Origin: an uncultured Bacteroidota bacterium
GTDB lineage: Bacteria > Bacteroidota > Bacteroidia > Chitinophagales > Chitinophagaceae
NCBI GenBank assembly: GCA_903877645.1
Contig: CAIRES010000011.1
Coordinates: 39,641 to 103,640, forward strand
Direction: 5' to 3'
DNA length: 64,000 nucleotides
Part shown: piece by piece, positions 8,050-17,062 of the stretch
How positions within the stretch are numbered: the stretch's first letter is position 1
Layout of the letters: every line of letters begins with the position of its first letter
Translations under genes and position numbers: made by a program
The notes under the pieces: generated by a model
What the model saw: the letters and a program-made list of their open reading frames with translations, nothing else
Database searches by the model: none
What the model was told of the DNA's origin: nothing

Positions 8050-9342
8050 ATGAAGAAGATATTCCCTATTATCGTTGTATTGATCACCTTATCGGTGGTG
8101 GGTATCCTGTTCATACAGATGTCGTGGATAAAGAACGCCTTTAAGCTCAAGCATGAAGAGTTTCAGCGGGAAGTTGAGACAAGCATGAAGCAAACTAAGG
8201 AAGCCATCACTAATGCATTCTATGTCAAATTTATCTCGGATAGCCATACGGTCATATTGGATGAGGCGACAAAACAATTCTATCTAAAAAACAATTTCAT
8301 TGTTGAAGGTTCTTTTTCAAAAGAAGAGATACACGACATTATCGAAAAAATATTGAGGCAAAACAACATTAAAGATTCATTCCAGTTTGAAGTCACTAAT
8401 ATTTTCCACAATGCAGTTATTCAATCTGACGGATTTCCTAATGTCGATGAGCGCAGCGCGTTCGGCATAGACCTGGCACCTGAAGATGCGCTAAGATCCC
8501 ATGAATGGCTTTTCCTTTCTATCTCCGAAGATAAGAGTGCCATAATCAGGGAGATGCTGTGGATGATCATTGCCTCTGTAGTCTTTACGTCCATCATTGT
8601 ACTGGCATTTGCGGTGACGGTGCGTACGCTGTTTAACCAGAAGAAAATATCGGAGATCAAGTCGGACTTTATCAACAACATGACGCATGAGTTGAAGACC
8701 CCTTTGGCGACCATCTCCCTGGCCATAGATGCGCTGACCAATGAAAAGGTGATACATGACGCAGATAAGATAAAGATCTACAGCAGCATGATCAAGGAAG
8801 AGAACAAGCGCATGAACAAGCAGGTGGAGAAGATACTACAGGCGGCCAGGCTGGAGAAAGAAGAGATCCGCCTGAACCTTGTGAAGCTTGATGCCCACCA
8901 GGTGATCAATAAGGTGGCCGACAACCTGGCACTACAGGTGCAGGAGAAGAACGGCACGCTGACGCTGCATCTTAAAGCACCTAATCCTGTTATTGAGGCA
9001 GATGAAGTACACTTCTCCAATATCATCTTTAACCTGCTGGACAATGCGATGAAGTACTCTGATAAGACCCCGCATATAGAAGTGGAAACACTATCATCGG
9101 GCGGAGTGATCTCCATCAAGGTGAAGGACAACGGCATTGGCATGAGCAAGGAAACGCAGTCGAGGATCTTTGAAAAGTTCTATCGCGCGCATACGGGCAA
9201 CATCCATAATGTGAAAGGCTTCGGCCTCGGCCTTAGCTATGTGAAGGCCATAGTGGAAGCACACAATGGCAAGATAAAAGTAGAAAGTACGCCCGGTAAG
9301 GGCAGCACGTTCACTATCTTATTACCGGCAACCGGTAAGTAA
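8050..9342 (+). CDS. Membrane-bound sensor histidine kinase
   Basis: A 430-residue protein. A transmembrane segment at about residues 4-24 and another at about 172-195 flank a ~145-residue extracytoplasmic sensor region of no recognised family. The HisKA dimerisation domain has an intact H-box (NNMTHELKTPLATISLA), then the ATPase domain with N-box NLLDNAMKYSD, G1 DNGIGMS, F-box IFEKFYRAH, G2 GFGLGLSYV and G3 GKGSTFTILLP. It should autophosphorylate on the H-box histidine and pass phosphate to a response regulator. None is encoded next to it or elsewhere in the window, so it is an orphan here. The signal sensed is unknown. Confidence 0.9.
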   Translation: MKKIFPIIVVLITLSVVGILFIQMSWIKNAFKLKHEEFQREVETSMKQTKEAITNAFYVKFISDSHTVILDEATKQFYLKNNFIVEGSFSKEEIHDIIEKILRQNNIKDSFQFEVTNIFHNAVIQSDGFPNVDERSAFGIDLAPEDALRSHEWLFLSISEDKSAIIREMLWMIIASVVFTSIIVLAFAVTVRTLFNQKKISEIKSDFINNMTHELKTPLATISLAIDALTNEKVIHDADKIKIYSSMIKEENKRMNKQVEKILQAARLEKEEIRLNLVKLDAHQVINKVADNLALQVQEKNGTLTLHLKAPNPVIEADEVHFSNIIFNLLDNAMKYSDKTPHIEVETLSSGGVISIKVKDNGIGMSKETQSRIFEKFYRAHTGNIHNVKGFGLGLSYVKAIVEAHNGKIKVESTPGKGSTFTILLPATGK

Positions 9343-9362
9343 TATTATTTCGCAAGACATTG

Positions 9363-9390
9363 CCACCACATAGGCACATAGGCCACATAG
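9363..9390. repeat. Interspersed CACATAGG-type intergenic repeat
   Basis: CCACATAGGCACATAG plus a related copy lie between the kinase and the AhpD-like gene. The same word recurs as an inverted pair at 45961-46069. It is non-coding. Confidence 0.5.
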
Positions 9391-9450
9391 CAAAACGTAA
9401 TTGATCAGTGGCTTAGTCGGTCACAAAACAAGATCACATAGCACTGGTCA

Positions 9451-10038
9451 CTAAAGGGCTGTACACAATCCTTTGATGACAGCACCGAGGCGGATGGCAT
9501 CGTATATGCGTGGCTCGCCGGCACCTTGCTCTTTTACGGAGTGCTCGTGCGAAGTAACACAGCGCTCGCAACCATTGACTGCTGATAATACCAGGCTCAT
9601 TAGCTCGAACAAACCTTTGCCCATGGTGGGGCTCATCATTACGCTCATGCGCAGACCGGCGGGCTGCTTGTTGTAATACTCAGCGCTGTGCATAAAGTGC
9701 CTGAACCTGTAGAAGATATTATTGGTGCCCATGATTGATGCGCAGGCATGTGTCTCAGCGATCTCCTCAGCGGTGGCTTCGTGCTTTGTGGCTTGCTGTT
9801 CAAAAGCTGAGATGAGGGCATCGTGCTTTTCGTTGATGGCTACCGAGAGGGCAAGCAGGTAGGCTTCCTTCTTTGTCATATTGCTGCTGCCCAGCATTCC
9901 TGATACGTTCAGTTTCAGGTCTTTGAGGTAGCGGCTATTTACCGCAGCAAGGCTTTGCAGGCTTTTGCTGGCAAATGATGCTTCCAGGCCGAGATCGGCA
10001 AGGAGGGAGGTTACTGTTTCGTTGTTGATTGCTTCCAT
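9451..10038 (-). CDS. ahpD: AhpD-like carboxymuconolactone decarboxylase-family peroxidase reductase
   Basis: 195 residues, two CMD-like halves. The active block is CERCVTSH: Cys157, Cys160 and His164 form the CxxCxxxH proton-relay motif, and Glu145 lies 12 residues before the first cysteine, as Glu118 does in M. tuberculosis AhpD. Arg159 stands where that enzyme has His132. In mycobacteria AhpD recycles oxidised AhpC using lipoyl carriers. Here the gene lies 79 bases downstream of and co-directional with an AhpC of the same type, so the same partnership is likely. Confidence 0.87.
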   Translation of the reverse strand: MEAINNETVTSLLADLGLEASFASKSLQSLAAVNSRYLKDLKLNVSGMLGSSNMTKKEAYLLALSVAINEKHDALISAFEQQATKHEATAEEIAETHACASIMGTNNIFYRFRHFMHSAEYYNKQPAGLRMSVMMSPTMGKGLFELMSLVLSAVNGCERCVTSHEHSVKEQGAGEPRIYDAIRLGAVIKGLCTAL

Positions 10039-10117
10039 GGTCGATAAATGATAGTGATAAAAAAGCCGGAAAGAACTAATTGCTTAATTCTTTGCGGCTG
10101 TATTTTATGAAGTGTGA

Positions 10118-10663
10118 TTAACCTAATGTTTCTTCGCCTTTGTGCCAGTTGCAGGGGCAAAGCTCGTCTGTCTGGAGAGCATCGAGTACACGGAGCACTT
10201 CTGCTACGTTGCGGCCAACACTGAGGTCGTTGATACATACCCAGCGCACAATGCCTTCGGGGTCAATGATGTATGTAGCGCGGTAGGCCACTTTTTCATC
10301 GGCAGAAAGTATGCCCAGTTCTTCGGAGAGGCTCTTGGAGGTATCAGCGATCATCGGGAACTTCAGGTCACGAAGGTCTTTGTGATCGAGGCGCCATGCG
10401 TGATGCACATATTCGCTGTCGGTTGAGGCACCGAGGAGCACAGTGTCGCGATCGGTGAAGTTGGTGTAGTTGGTATTGAACTCTGCTATCTCGGTAGGAC
10501 AAACGAATGTAAAATCCTTCGGCCACCAAAACATCACCGCCCAACGGCCTTCGATGTCTTTATTACTGACATCTTTGAATTCTTTTCCTTTCTCAATGGA
10601 TACCACGGACTTCTTATTGAACTCCGGGAACTTCATACCTACTGTAACAAAATTGCTTGCCAT
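10118..10663 (-). CDS. ahpC: AhpC-type peroxiredoxin
   Basis: 181 residues, a 2-Cys peroxiredoxin. The peroxidatic cysteine is Cys55 in WPKDFTFVCPTEIAEF. The resolving region DELCPCNWHKG near the C-terminus has two cysteines (Cys169, Cys171), the arrangement of mycobacterial AhpC, which has Cys174 and Cys176. It reduces hydrogen peroxide, organic peroxides and peroxynitrite in the cytoplasm. The AhpD-like gene follows it in the same direction; no AhpF is present, which supports AhpD as the reductant. No exact -7 box is visible upstream. Confidence 0.92.
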   Translation of the reverse strand: MASNFVTVGMKFPEFNKKSVVSIEKGKEFKDVSNKDIEGRWAVMFWWPKDFTFVCPTEIAEFNTNYTNFTDRDTVLLGASTDSEYVHHAWRLDHKDLRDLKFPMIADTSKSLSEELGILSADEKVAYRATYIIDPEGIVRWVCINDLSVGRNVAEVLRVLDALQTDELCPCNWHKGEETLG

Positions 10664-11030
10664 AATGTTTTAATCGTTTTTAATGTTTATAGTGCAAATT
10701 TCGGGATAAAAATCGGTAATACCTTTAGGGGGCTCATTGTGTTTTGTTATAAATAGATAGGAGAATTTGATACCTCAATGTTCAAATTCTAAATACCAAA
10801 TCCCAATCTCCAAATCCCAAATTCCCCATTGTTAAGGGTTCTTAGCCAAATAACGTTTATCGCTGCTTCTGACCTGCGTTATCTTCCTGCGCGAGGGAGT
10901 CGGTGTCCCACCAAGGAAAATCGGGGATTTCCAGTGCGAGTAGTTGCGTGCCGTAGATCCTTCACTTCGTTCAGGAAGAAGCGGGAGTAACCGGGAAGAG
11001 GTACGTAGCACCTCCCTTTAGGGCCGGGGT
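10664..11030. other. 367-bp non-coding stretch with boilerplate repeats
   Basis: No gene is supported here. At about 10779-10830 lies a run of AAATTCTAAATACCAAAT-type words that matches one after the S46 gene. At about 10953-10976 lies GATCCTTCACTTCGTTCAGG, a word I recognise as recurrent in intergenic DNA of many bacteria. The rest shows no ORF, tRNA or clear hairpin. Confidence 0.5.
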
Positions 11031-11327
11031 TTAATTCAGTGATATGCCGGGCAATGTGGCCGGGAGTGTGTTGTGAAATAATAAAGGGTGACAGGACACT
11101 TCCGAGAAATATGGATACAGCGGGAATGCAAGTACCATCTCCATAGCCTGCTGCTCATCCTCGGCGTTAATGACACACCAGATCATATTGCGGTGAACAG
11201 ATACACTATAGGAGAGTATCAGGCCATCTGAGAATAGCTTATTGATGTGCTCGCGGTGGGTGGGCACAGCAGCAGCTACTTCGTCTGTAAAATCAGATAA
11301 CTCTAACTGGAACAAATAGGCAGACAT
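11031..11327 (-). CDS. Small conserved-looking protein, possibly muconolactone isomerase-like
   Basis: 98 residues, no signal peptide. The pattern MSAYLFQLELSDFTDEV..., a central HREHINKLFSDGLILSYSVS and RNMIWCVINAEDEQQAMEMV is that of a ferredoxin-like alpha/beta barrel subunit, as in YCII or muconolactone delta-isomerase-like proteins (beta, helix, two strands, helix, strand). Catalytic residues cannot be assigned. The start lies 30 bases downstream of the type B T9SS gene stop, co-directional, so it may be expressed from the same transcript. Function unknown. Confidence 0.6.
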   Translation of the reverse strand: MSAYLFQLELSDFTDEVAAAVPTHREHINKLFSDGLILSYSVSVHRNMIWCVINAEDEQQAMEMVLAFPLYPYFSEVSCHPLLFHNTLPATLPGISLN

Positions 11328-11357
11328 ACTGTTTTTGCTTCTCGGTCGAAAAAAGTG

Positions 11358-13487
11358 TTAGCGCAACAAAGATACGTTACCAGCTTTTTTAAATTCTTTG
11401 CCGTTGATGCAGAAAATATCAGCTTCCCAAACATACACACCCTCAGGGGCGGGTTTGCCATTGAAGTTACCATCCCATCTCTGTGTAGGGTCAGTGGTCT
11501 CAAACATCTCTACACCCCAGCGATCGAATATGCGGAAGTAATTGAGCTTGATCACTTCTTTGTTGAGTATACCGAAACTGTTGGTGAGTACATTCTCGCC
11601 ATTAGGCGCAAAAGCATTAGGCAGATAAATATCCCCACAGTCGACATGTATCACAACAGTATCCTTATCCATACACTTGAAAGTGTCGTCCAACTCGGTA
11701 ACAGTAAGGTAATAGGTGAAGTCGTATGGTACGCTGGCGACAGGGAATGGCAAAGTAGGATCGCTCAGGAAATCGAGCGGGAACCAACTGTAAGAGAACC
11801 TGCGATAACCGGTGGTATCAAATAAATTAGTGTTTGGCCCGCCTATGATCGTGGAAGCGCCATCATGTACCCAGCGATCGGGGCCTGCATCAGCCTTCAC
11901 CCTGCTTACCTGCACCCTTACAGCAGTATCAACAATACAGCCTGAAGGATAATATAATACTACAGGATACTTGGTAGAATACTGGGGATATACCCTCACC
12001 GAATCTTTTATTAGATCGGAAGTATCGATATTGTAACCTGATTGCCACCTGATAGAATCGGCAAGTGTAGAAACTGCATACAGTTTAATAGTATCACCCT
12101 GGCAAAGAAGAGTATCGTCATTCATGGCGATCTTCGGATAGTCTATAACTGCAATTGTTTTGCAATCCACACGCATGTTTGGCATACCTTGATTTACAAC
12201 GAAATAAATGTTGTAGACTCCAGGTGTGTTGTACTCATACACAGGAGGAATGATCTCAGAGAAAGAAGGAATAGTCGAGTTATGACACTGCTCAAAGTCA
12301 ATTCGGGTAAGTGTGCTATCAGCGGGATTGACAATAAACCCACTAAGGTTATCACCATTGCGCAAGATGCTGGAAATAGATGAAGGCTTATTCATAGCGC
12401 CAACATTATTGTAATCGATAGCCCTGTAGTTAGGGCCAGTGGCTCCACCCGGCATTTCGATAGCGATAAGCTGGTTGGTGATCGTATCTGTAATGTATGC
12501 ATAGAGGTCGCCGCAATCTCTGTTGATGGAGATCGATGAAGGTGCATTGAGCCTGTAGTTGAACGTAGTAGGCGACTGTGTAGGACCCAACGTAGGGTCA
12601 TAAATGATAGAAGCCGAGATGAATGTAGGCGATGGTGCAAGACTCGGGCCGAGATCTATACGCGAAACGTTGCTATTGAGGCCGCCATTGGTCACAAACA
12701 GGTACCAGTTGTTTTGATCATAAACCGCAGCGAGATCAGTAGGGCCGCTGAGGGTACCTGATACATTGCCGTAGTTATACATCAGCGGAGTATTAGATAC
12801 GTTGAAGGAGAAATCAAGTAATATCAATTCGTTAGTATTGTGGTTGACCACATAACCGTACCAGTTGTTGTTGGCATCCTGCGCTACAAAAAGGCCCTTG
12901 GGATAATCGAGCATGCTGTTGTAGTTACCAAAGTTAGCAACGTTTGGGTGCGGGGTGCTTAAATGCGGCCCGAAATCCACACGGCCTAAAGTTGATGTAG
13001 CATTATCGAAGCCACCCGATACGAATACAAACCATTTGTGAGAAAGAGTGTCTCGTACGATGAAAAGTGAAGTAGGATTGAGCGGGAGGCCATTGTCGAG
13101 GCTACCAAAATTAGTGATGGAAGGGGTGTTGGTCAGGTCATTGCCGAAGTTAAGACGTATCAGTTCCCTTGTTTGTGAATTAATGACGAAGCCATAATAG
13201 CTGCCGCTATCATCAACAATATCAATATTGGTAGGGATATGAAAATGGAAGTTGTTACCGAGGTTGGTACCGGTTGGTGCGTTCAGTAGATAACCGGAAC
13301 AAAAGCCCCAATAATAAGAACGGGCATGATATACCGTACTATCCGGTAAAACAGTTACAGGCTGGTTGATACAGACTGTATCGGGGGCCAGGAACATGGA
13401 ATCCGGAGAGTATGTCAGCTTCTGCGCAGAAGCTGAATTCAGTAGCGACAATACCAGCAGGAAAACAATTAGTAAGCTTTTTTTCAT
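11358..13487 (-). CDS. Large secreted protein with T9SS type B (gliding-motility-associated) C-terminal domain
   Basis: 709 residues. A signal peptide (MKKSLLIVFLLVLSLLNSAS, cleavage near residue 21) is followed by about 380 residues of repeats with a blade-like pattern (LIRLNFGNDL..., FVSGGFDNATS..., LILLDFSFNVSNT...) suggesting a beta-propeller. A PKD-like middle (AGPDRWVHDGASTIIGGP) precedes the CTD with IYLPNAFAPNGENVLTN, FRIFDRWGVEMFET and WDGNFNGKPAPEGVYVW, hallmarks of type B sorting domains. It should be exported by Sec then the type IX system and attached to the cell surface or a sugar anchor. Partner proteins are not visible. Confidence 0.9.
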   Translation of the reverse strand: MKKSLLIVFLLVLSLLNSASAQKLTYSPDSMFLAPDTVCINQPVTVLPDSTVYHARSYYWGFCSGYLLNAPTGTNLGNNFHFHIPTNIDIVDDSGSYYGFVINSQTRELIRLNFGNDLTNTPSITNFGSLDNGLPLNPTSLFIVRDTLSHKWFVFVSGGFDNATSTLGRVDFGPHLSTPHPNVANFGNYNSMLDYPKGLFVAQDANNNWYGYVVNHNTNELILLDFSFNVSNTPLMYNYGNVSGTLSGPTDLAAVYDQNNWYLFVTNGGLNSNVSRIDLGPSLAPSPTFISASIIYDPTLGPTQSPTTFNYRLNAPSSISINRDCGDLYAYITDTITNQLIAIEMPGGATGPNYRAIDYNNVGAMNKPSSISSILRNGDNLSGFIVNPADSTLTRIDFEQCHNSTIPSFSEIIPPVYEYNTPGVYNIYFVVNQGMPNMRVDCKTIAVIDYPKIAMNDDTLLCQGDTIKLYAVSTLADSIRWQSGYNIDTSDLIKDSVRVYPQYSTKYPVVLYYPSGCIVDTAVRVQVSRVKADAGPDRWVHDGASTIIGGPNTNLFDTTGYRRFSYSWFPLDFLSDPTLPFPVASVPYDFTYYLTVTELDDTFKCMDKDTVVIHVDCGDIYLPNAFAPNGENVLTNSFGILNKEVIKLNYFRIFDRWGVEMFETTDPTQRWDGNFNGKPAPEGVYVWEADIFCINGKEFKKAGNVSLLR

Positions 13488-13577
13488 AATGTATCACGTA
13501 ATCTCCCGCTAATATAAGTAGAATCTGTCGAAACTTGACACCAAAGGCGTATTTTTATTTCGTTAAACCAAAAATAC

Positions 13578-15791
13578 ATGTCGTTAAAAATCAATTTGAT
13601 AAGTTTATTAACCGGGGGTATGTCCTTTTTGGCCTGCATCATGGCCACCCCTGCCGGGGCAAAAGAAGGGGTATGGATACCTGCCACACTGAAGGCACAT
13701 GAAAAAGATATGCGGAAAGAAGGGCTGGAAATACCCGTAGACCAGATATATAACGAAAATGGCACAGGCCTGAATAATGCGGTGGTGCTTTTCGGGAAAG
13801 GCTGTACGGGCGAACTGATCTCATCGAAAGGGCTTATACTGACCAACCACCATTGCGGCTATGGCAGCGTACAGGGACTGAGCAGTACAGAGAACGATTA
13901 TTTTGCCAATGGCTACTTTGCCAAAAATATGCAGGAGGAAATACCCTGCAAGGGCCTGACAGTAACTTTCATCAGGCGGATGGAAAATGTAACCGACAGG
14001 ATACTTACCGGCATCAGCGATACGATGAAGGATGCAGCGAGGGATGCTATCATAGCAGAACGGATTGCAAAAACTGAAAAAGAATTTGCGTCGGCCACAC
14101 ACATGGATGCGCAGATAAAACCATACTATGAGGGCAACCAGTATTGGGTGGCCATCACTGAAACCTACCGGGATATAAGGCTGGTGGGCTTCCCACCGAA
14201 CGGGATCGGCGCATTCGGTGGCGATGTGGAGAACTGGATATGGCCAAGGCATACGGGCGATTTCAGTATGTTCCGGGTATATGCGGGTGCTGATAATAAA
14301 CCTGCCGATTATGCAAAAAACAACCCACCTTACCGTGCCGACCAATTCTTCGCCATCAATACATCGGGCTATAAAGAAGGTGATTTTACGATGGTATATG
14401 GCTTCCCAGGCACCACGAAAGAATACATCTCCTCTTACGAACTGAAACAGGTATACTCGATCATAGACCCCATAAGTATTGCAGCCCGCAGCAGAAAGCT
14501 GGATGTGTGGACAAAGCACATGGCCTGGACGCGGGAAAATTTCCTTAAGTACACCTCCAAGCGCGCAGGTGTGGCCAATGGCTGGAAGAAGTGGCAGGGC
14601 GAAGTGCGCGGGCTTGACGTAAATAATGCCACGGGCAAAAAAGAACTGTATGAAAAAGGATTTCAGAAATGGGCAGACACAGTACAGGATATGCCCTTTG
14701 CTAAAAACATACTTACAGACATGCGAAAATCGGCCCAAAAAGCGGATGCCCTGATACGGCAGGACCAGTATAATAAAGAGGCTGTGCTGGGCGTGGAACT
14801 GATCCAGCAGGGCAGCGCGGCCGAAAGCCTGATCACTTGCTTCAGGCTGGGACTACCTAAAGAGCAACTGGAGGATACACTGAAAAAACTGGCGGCCAAT
14901 ATGGGCGGCTTTTATAAAAACTATGATGCCGCTACGGACAAAGATGTATTCATATCACTCTTGACTTTGTATTTCACCAAGTGTGCAGCATGGCTGCCCG
15001 AAGAATTTACCACAGAATACAGGGCGCATAACCAGGACATCGTGGCCATGGCTGAAGATGTATATAGCAGCTCTATACTGGCATCGCAAGACAAGTTGAA
15101 TGCCTTTGCCGCGGCGGCAAAATCTGGTGACAGCACAAAAATACTGGCTGACCCGGCGTGGCTGTTGTATAACGCCATCAATACGATGCGCAAGGAAAAA
15201 ATCACACCTTTTCTCAAAGACTATTACACTCATATGCACTACCTAGACCGGCTGTACATGAAGGCACAAATGGCGCGGGACAAAAAGAAAGATTTTTACC
15301 CTGACGCCAACCTCACGCTTCGTGTTTCTTATGGCAAAGTGAAAGGCCTTGACCCTGAAGGCCCGGCAACATATTCTTTCCAAACAAGGCTCAATGAGGT
15401 AGTAGCGCTTGATGACAGCACATCAGACATTTTTAAAGTGCCGAAGAAACTGAAAGAACTGTACCGCAAAAAAGATTACGGCAGGTGGGGTGTGAACGGC
15501 ACAATGCCGGTGGCATTTATTGCCAGCAACCATACATCAGGGGGCAACTCCGGCAGCCCCGTATTGAACAAAAAAGGTGAACTCATTGGCACCAATTTCG
15601 ACAGGGCCTATGAGGGGACTATGAGCGATTACTACTTTGATCCGAACAGATGCCGAAATATATCGGTAGATATACGCTACACTCTGTTTGTTATTGAGAA
15701 ATTCGGTGGTGCGGGTTGGCTTATCGATGAGATGAATATCGTTAAATCACAGGGTACAAGTCCCAAATCACAAAATCCAAAATCCAGGTAA
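13578..15791 (+). CDS. S46 dipeptidyl-peptidase, DPP11-like (acidic P1) by its specificity residue
   Basis: 737 residues with a signal peptide (about residues 1-28). The catalytic triad is readable: His92 in LTNHHCGYG, Asp228 in RHTGDFS and Ser658 in GGNSGSPV; spacing agrees with known S46 enzymes. The residue 18 after the catalytic serine is Arg676 (NFDRAYEG). That is the position at which Arg marks DPP11 (Asp/Glu in P1) and Gly marks DPP7. The enzyme should release dipeptides from peptides in the periplasm or at the surface for amino-acid uptake. It is divergent from the T9SS gene upstream. Confidence 0.92.
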   Translation: MSLKINLISLLTGGMSFLACIMATPAGAKEGVWIPATLKAHEKDMRKEGLEIPVDQIYNENGTGLNNAVVLFGKGCTGELISSKGLILTNHHCGYGSVQGLSSTENDYFANGYFAKNMQEEIPCKGLTVTFIRRMENVTDRILTGISDTMKDAARDAIIAERIAKTEKEFASATHMDAQIKPYYEGNQYWVAITETYRDIRLVGFPPNGIGAFGGDVENWIWPRHTGDFSMFRVYAGADNKPADYAKNNPPYRADQFFAINTSGYKEGDFTMVYGFPGTTKEYISSYELKQVYSIIDPISIAARSRKLDVWTKHMAWTRENFLKYTSKRAGVANGWKKWQGEVRGLDVNNATGKKELYEKGFQKWADTVQDMPFAKNILTDMRKSAQKADALIRQDQYNKEAVLGVELIQQGSAAESLITCFRLGLPKEQLEDTLKKLAANMGGFYKNYDAATDKDVFISLLTLYFTKCAAWLPEEFTTEYRAHNQDIVAMAEDVYSSSILASQDKLNAFAAAAKSGDSTKILADPAWLLYNAINTMRKEKITPFLKDYYTHMHYLDRLYMKAQMARDKKKDFYPDANLTLRVSYGKVKGLDPEGPATYSFQTRLNEVVALDDSTSDIFKVPKKLKELYRKKDYGRWGVNGTMPVAFIASNHTSGGNSGSPVLNKKGELIGTNFDRAYEGTMSDYYFDPNRCRNISVDIRYTLFVIEKFGGAGWLIDEMNIVKSQGTSPKSQNPKSR

Positions 15792-15837
15792 CAGGCTCTA
15801 AATTCCAAATACAAAAAGCCAAATTCCAAAGTCTATA
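15755..15837. repeat. AAATTCCAAAT-type intergenic repeat run
   Basis: Short imperfect copies of CCCAAATCACAAAATCCAAA and AAATTCCAAATAC fill the S46 gene end and the gap after it. The same vocabulary occurs at about 10779-10830. It overlaps the last ~12 codons of the S46 gene, whose C-terminus (SQGTSPKSQNPKS) is thus repeat-derived. Confidence 0.5.
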
Positions 15838-15852
15838 TACTTCTACCTTGGC

Positions 15853-16905
15853 TTATGTGGTGGTCAGGTATTTCTGAAGCTCATCCTTGATGATATAGAG
15901 CGGCGACGCTATTGCATTGACGTACTGAAAATTGCCTTCACGATCATTCTTTATAGCAAGCTGGATACCGCTGGCCTCCCTCTGAATGGCGTTTGCGAAG
16001 TATTTGCCACGGGTGGTGTCGTAGAATAAGTAAGGTGCCCCTGATGAGCCAAATCTAAAATACCCATTCACGAGATAGCGATATCCTTCAAAAATATAAT
16101 TGCCTCCGACGTCATCTATAAAGATGCCGAAGTGATCAAGCAGGCCCTCTATTTTCGCGTCGTTGAGCAGGCGGCCCGCAGGGCCGTTTGGCGAAGCCTG
16201 GAGACAATAAAAATCTTCCTTCAGCTCATCAAGAAAATTAAGGTCGATCTCTACAGATGGGATGCGTGCGATCACCTCCGCGGGGGTATCCACTACCTTA
16301 TAGAGTGCAATATCGGCCTCATAAAAAGCATGGACCAAATTTACCTCCACCAGGAACGTATGCCGCTTGGCATCGTTGTCATACATCATTTTATTATCGC
16401 CAAAAGACCTAGTAAGGTCGGGGTCGTTATAAAAAGCATTCTCCTTGAACTGGAATACGAGGTGGGGTATGCATACTTTCTTTTCGGCCAGCGTGACCCA
16501 GCGGGTATCAAATCTTTTTTGCTTGAGCACATTCGCTATGGCCTGCAGGTTCACCGGGTCGGTGCTATTGAGATAGTGCTTATGTGTATAGCCATCATGA
16601 AAATAATGAGTATCCATCATGCGGCTTTGTGAGCCATCCAGTTTTGGAAATATCTCGCTCTTATAAAGCTCATCGGTGATAGACCTGTAATAACCCGTTT
16701 GTGTGCGCAGGTTGTGTGCCACGCTCAGAAAATAGCCATTGCCGATATGAAATGCGCAAATATTATTTTCGAACGTACGGCGCTGCGGTTCATCGCGGTT
16801 ATATACCCACATAATACGTTGCAACGGTGACGTTTGCTCATCTATCAGCTTCAGCTTTTCATTCATTGCGGCATTTCCGGTATTATTATATAGGTCGAGT
16901 AGCAT
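15853..16905 (-). CDS. Trypsin-like serine protease-fold protein without signal peptide
   Basis: 350 residues. The chymotrypsin-fold signatures are present in order: His64 in GNGYFLSVAHNL, Asp198 in YEADIALYKV and Ser288 in FGSSGAPY (GxSG). Between them lies a large, unrecognised insertion. There is no signal peptide and the start MLLDLYNNTGNAAMNEKLK is not hydrophobic; a second ATG at 16866 is equally usable. A cytosolic trypsin-fold protease is unusual, and such proteins are sometimes found as trypsin-coupled defence or stress effectors. No partner domain or gene is adjacent, so the role is unknown. Confidence 0.72.
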   Translation of the reverse strand: MLLDLYNNTGNAAMNEKLKLIDEQTSPLQRIMWVYNRDEPQRRTFENNICAFHIGNGYFLSVAHNLRTQTGYYRSITDELYKSEIFPKLDGSQSRMMDTHYFHDGYTHKHYLNSTDPVNLQAIANVLKQKRFDTRWVTLAEKKVCIPHLVFQFKENAFYNDPDLTRSFGDNKMMYDNDAKRHTFLVEVNLVHAFYEADIALYKVVDTPAEVIARIPSVEIDLNFLDELKEDFYCLQASPNGPAGRLLNDAKIEGLLDHFGIFIDDVGGNYIFEGYRYLVNGYFRFGSSGAPYLFYDTTRGKYFANAIQREASGIQLAIKNDREGNFQYVNAIASPLYIIKDELQKYLTTT

Positions 16906-17062
16906 GGATCAGGTATTCAGTAGTGTGAAAATAGGAAAAGGGGGTGAAATAAAGCGGGATTTGCGTTTTCTTGGGAATAGCGCATAAATTTTCCTGATAT
17001 TTTTACGCCCTTGAACAAAAAATATTACTTTGAGGATACAATTTCCAAACCACACACATAGT

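Noticed and set aside
10664..11030. Degenerate gene in the AhpC upstream region
   Set aside because: No frame longer than about 60 codons and no recognisable protein fragment; the content is recurrent intergenic words.
13821..14738. 305-residue ORF antisense to the S46 peptidase
   Set aside because: It is the complement of a strongly supported gene with triad and specificity motifs, and its translation has no domain pattern.
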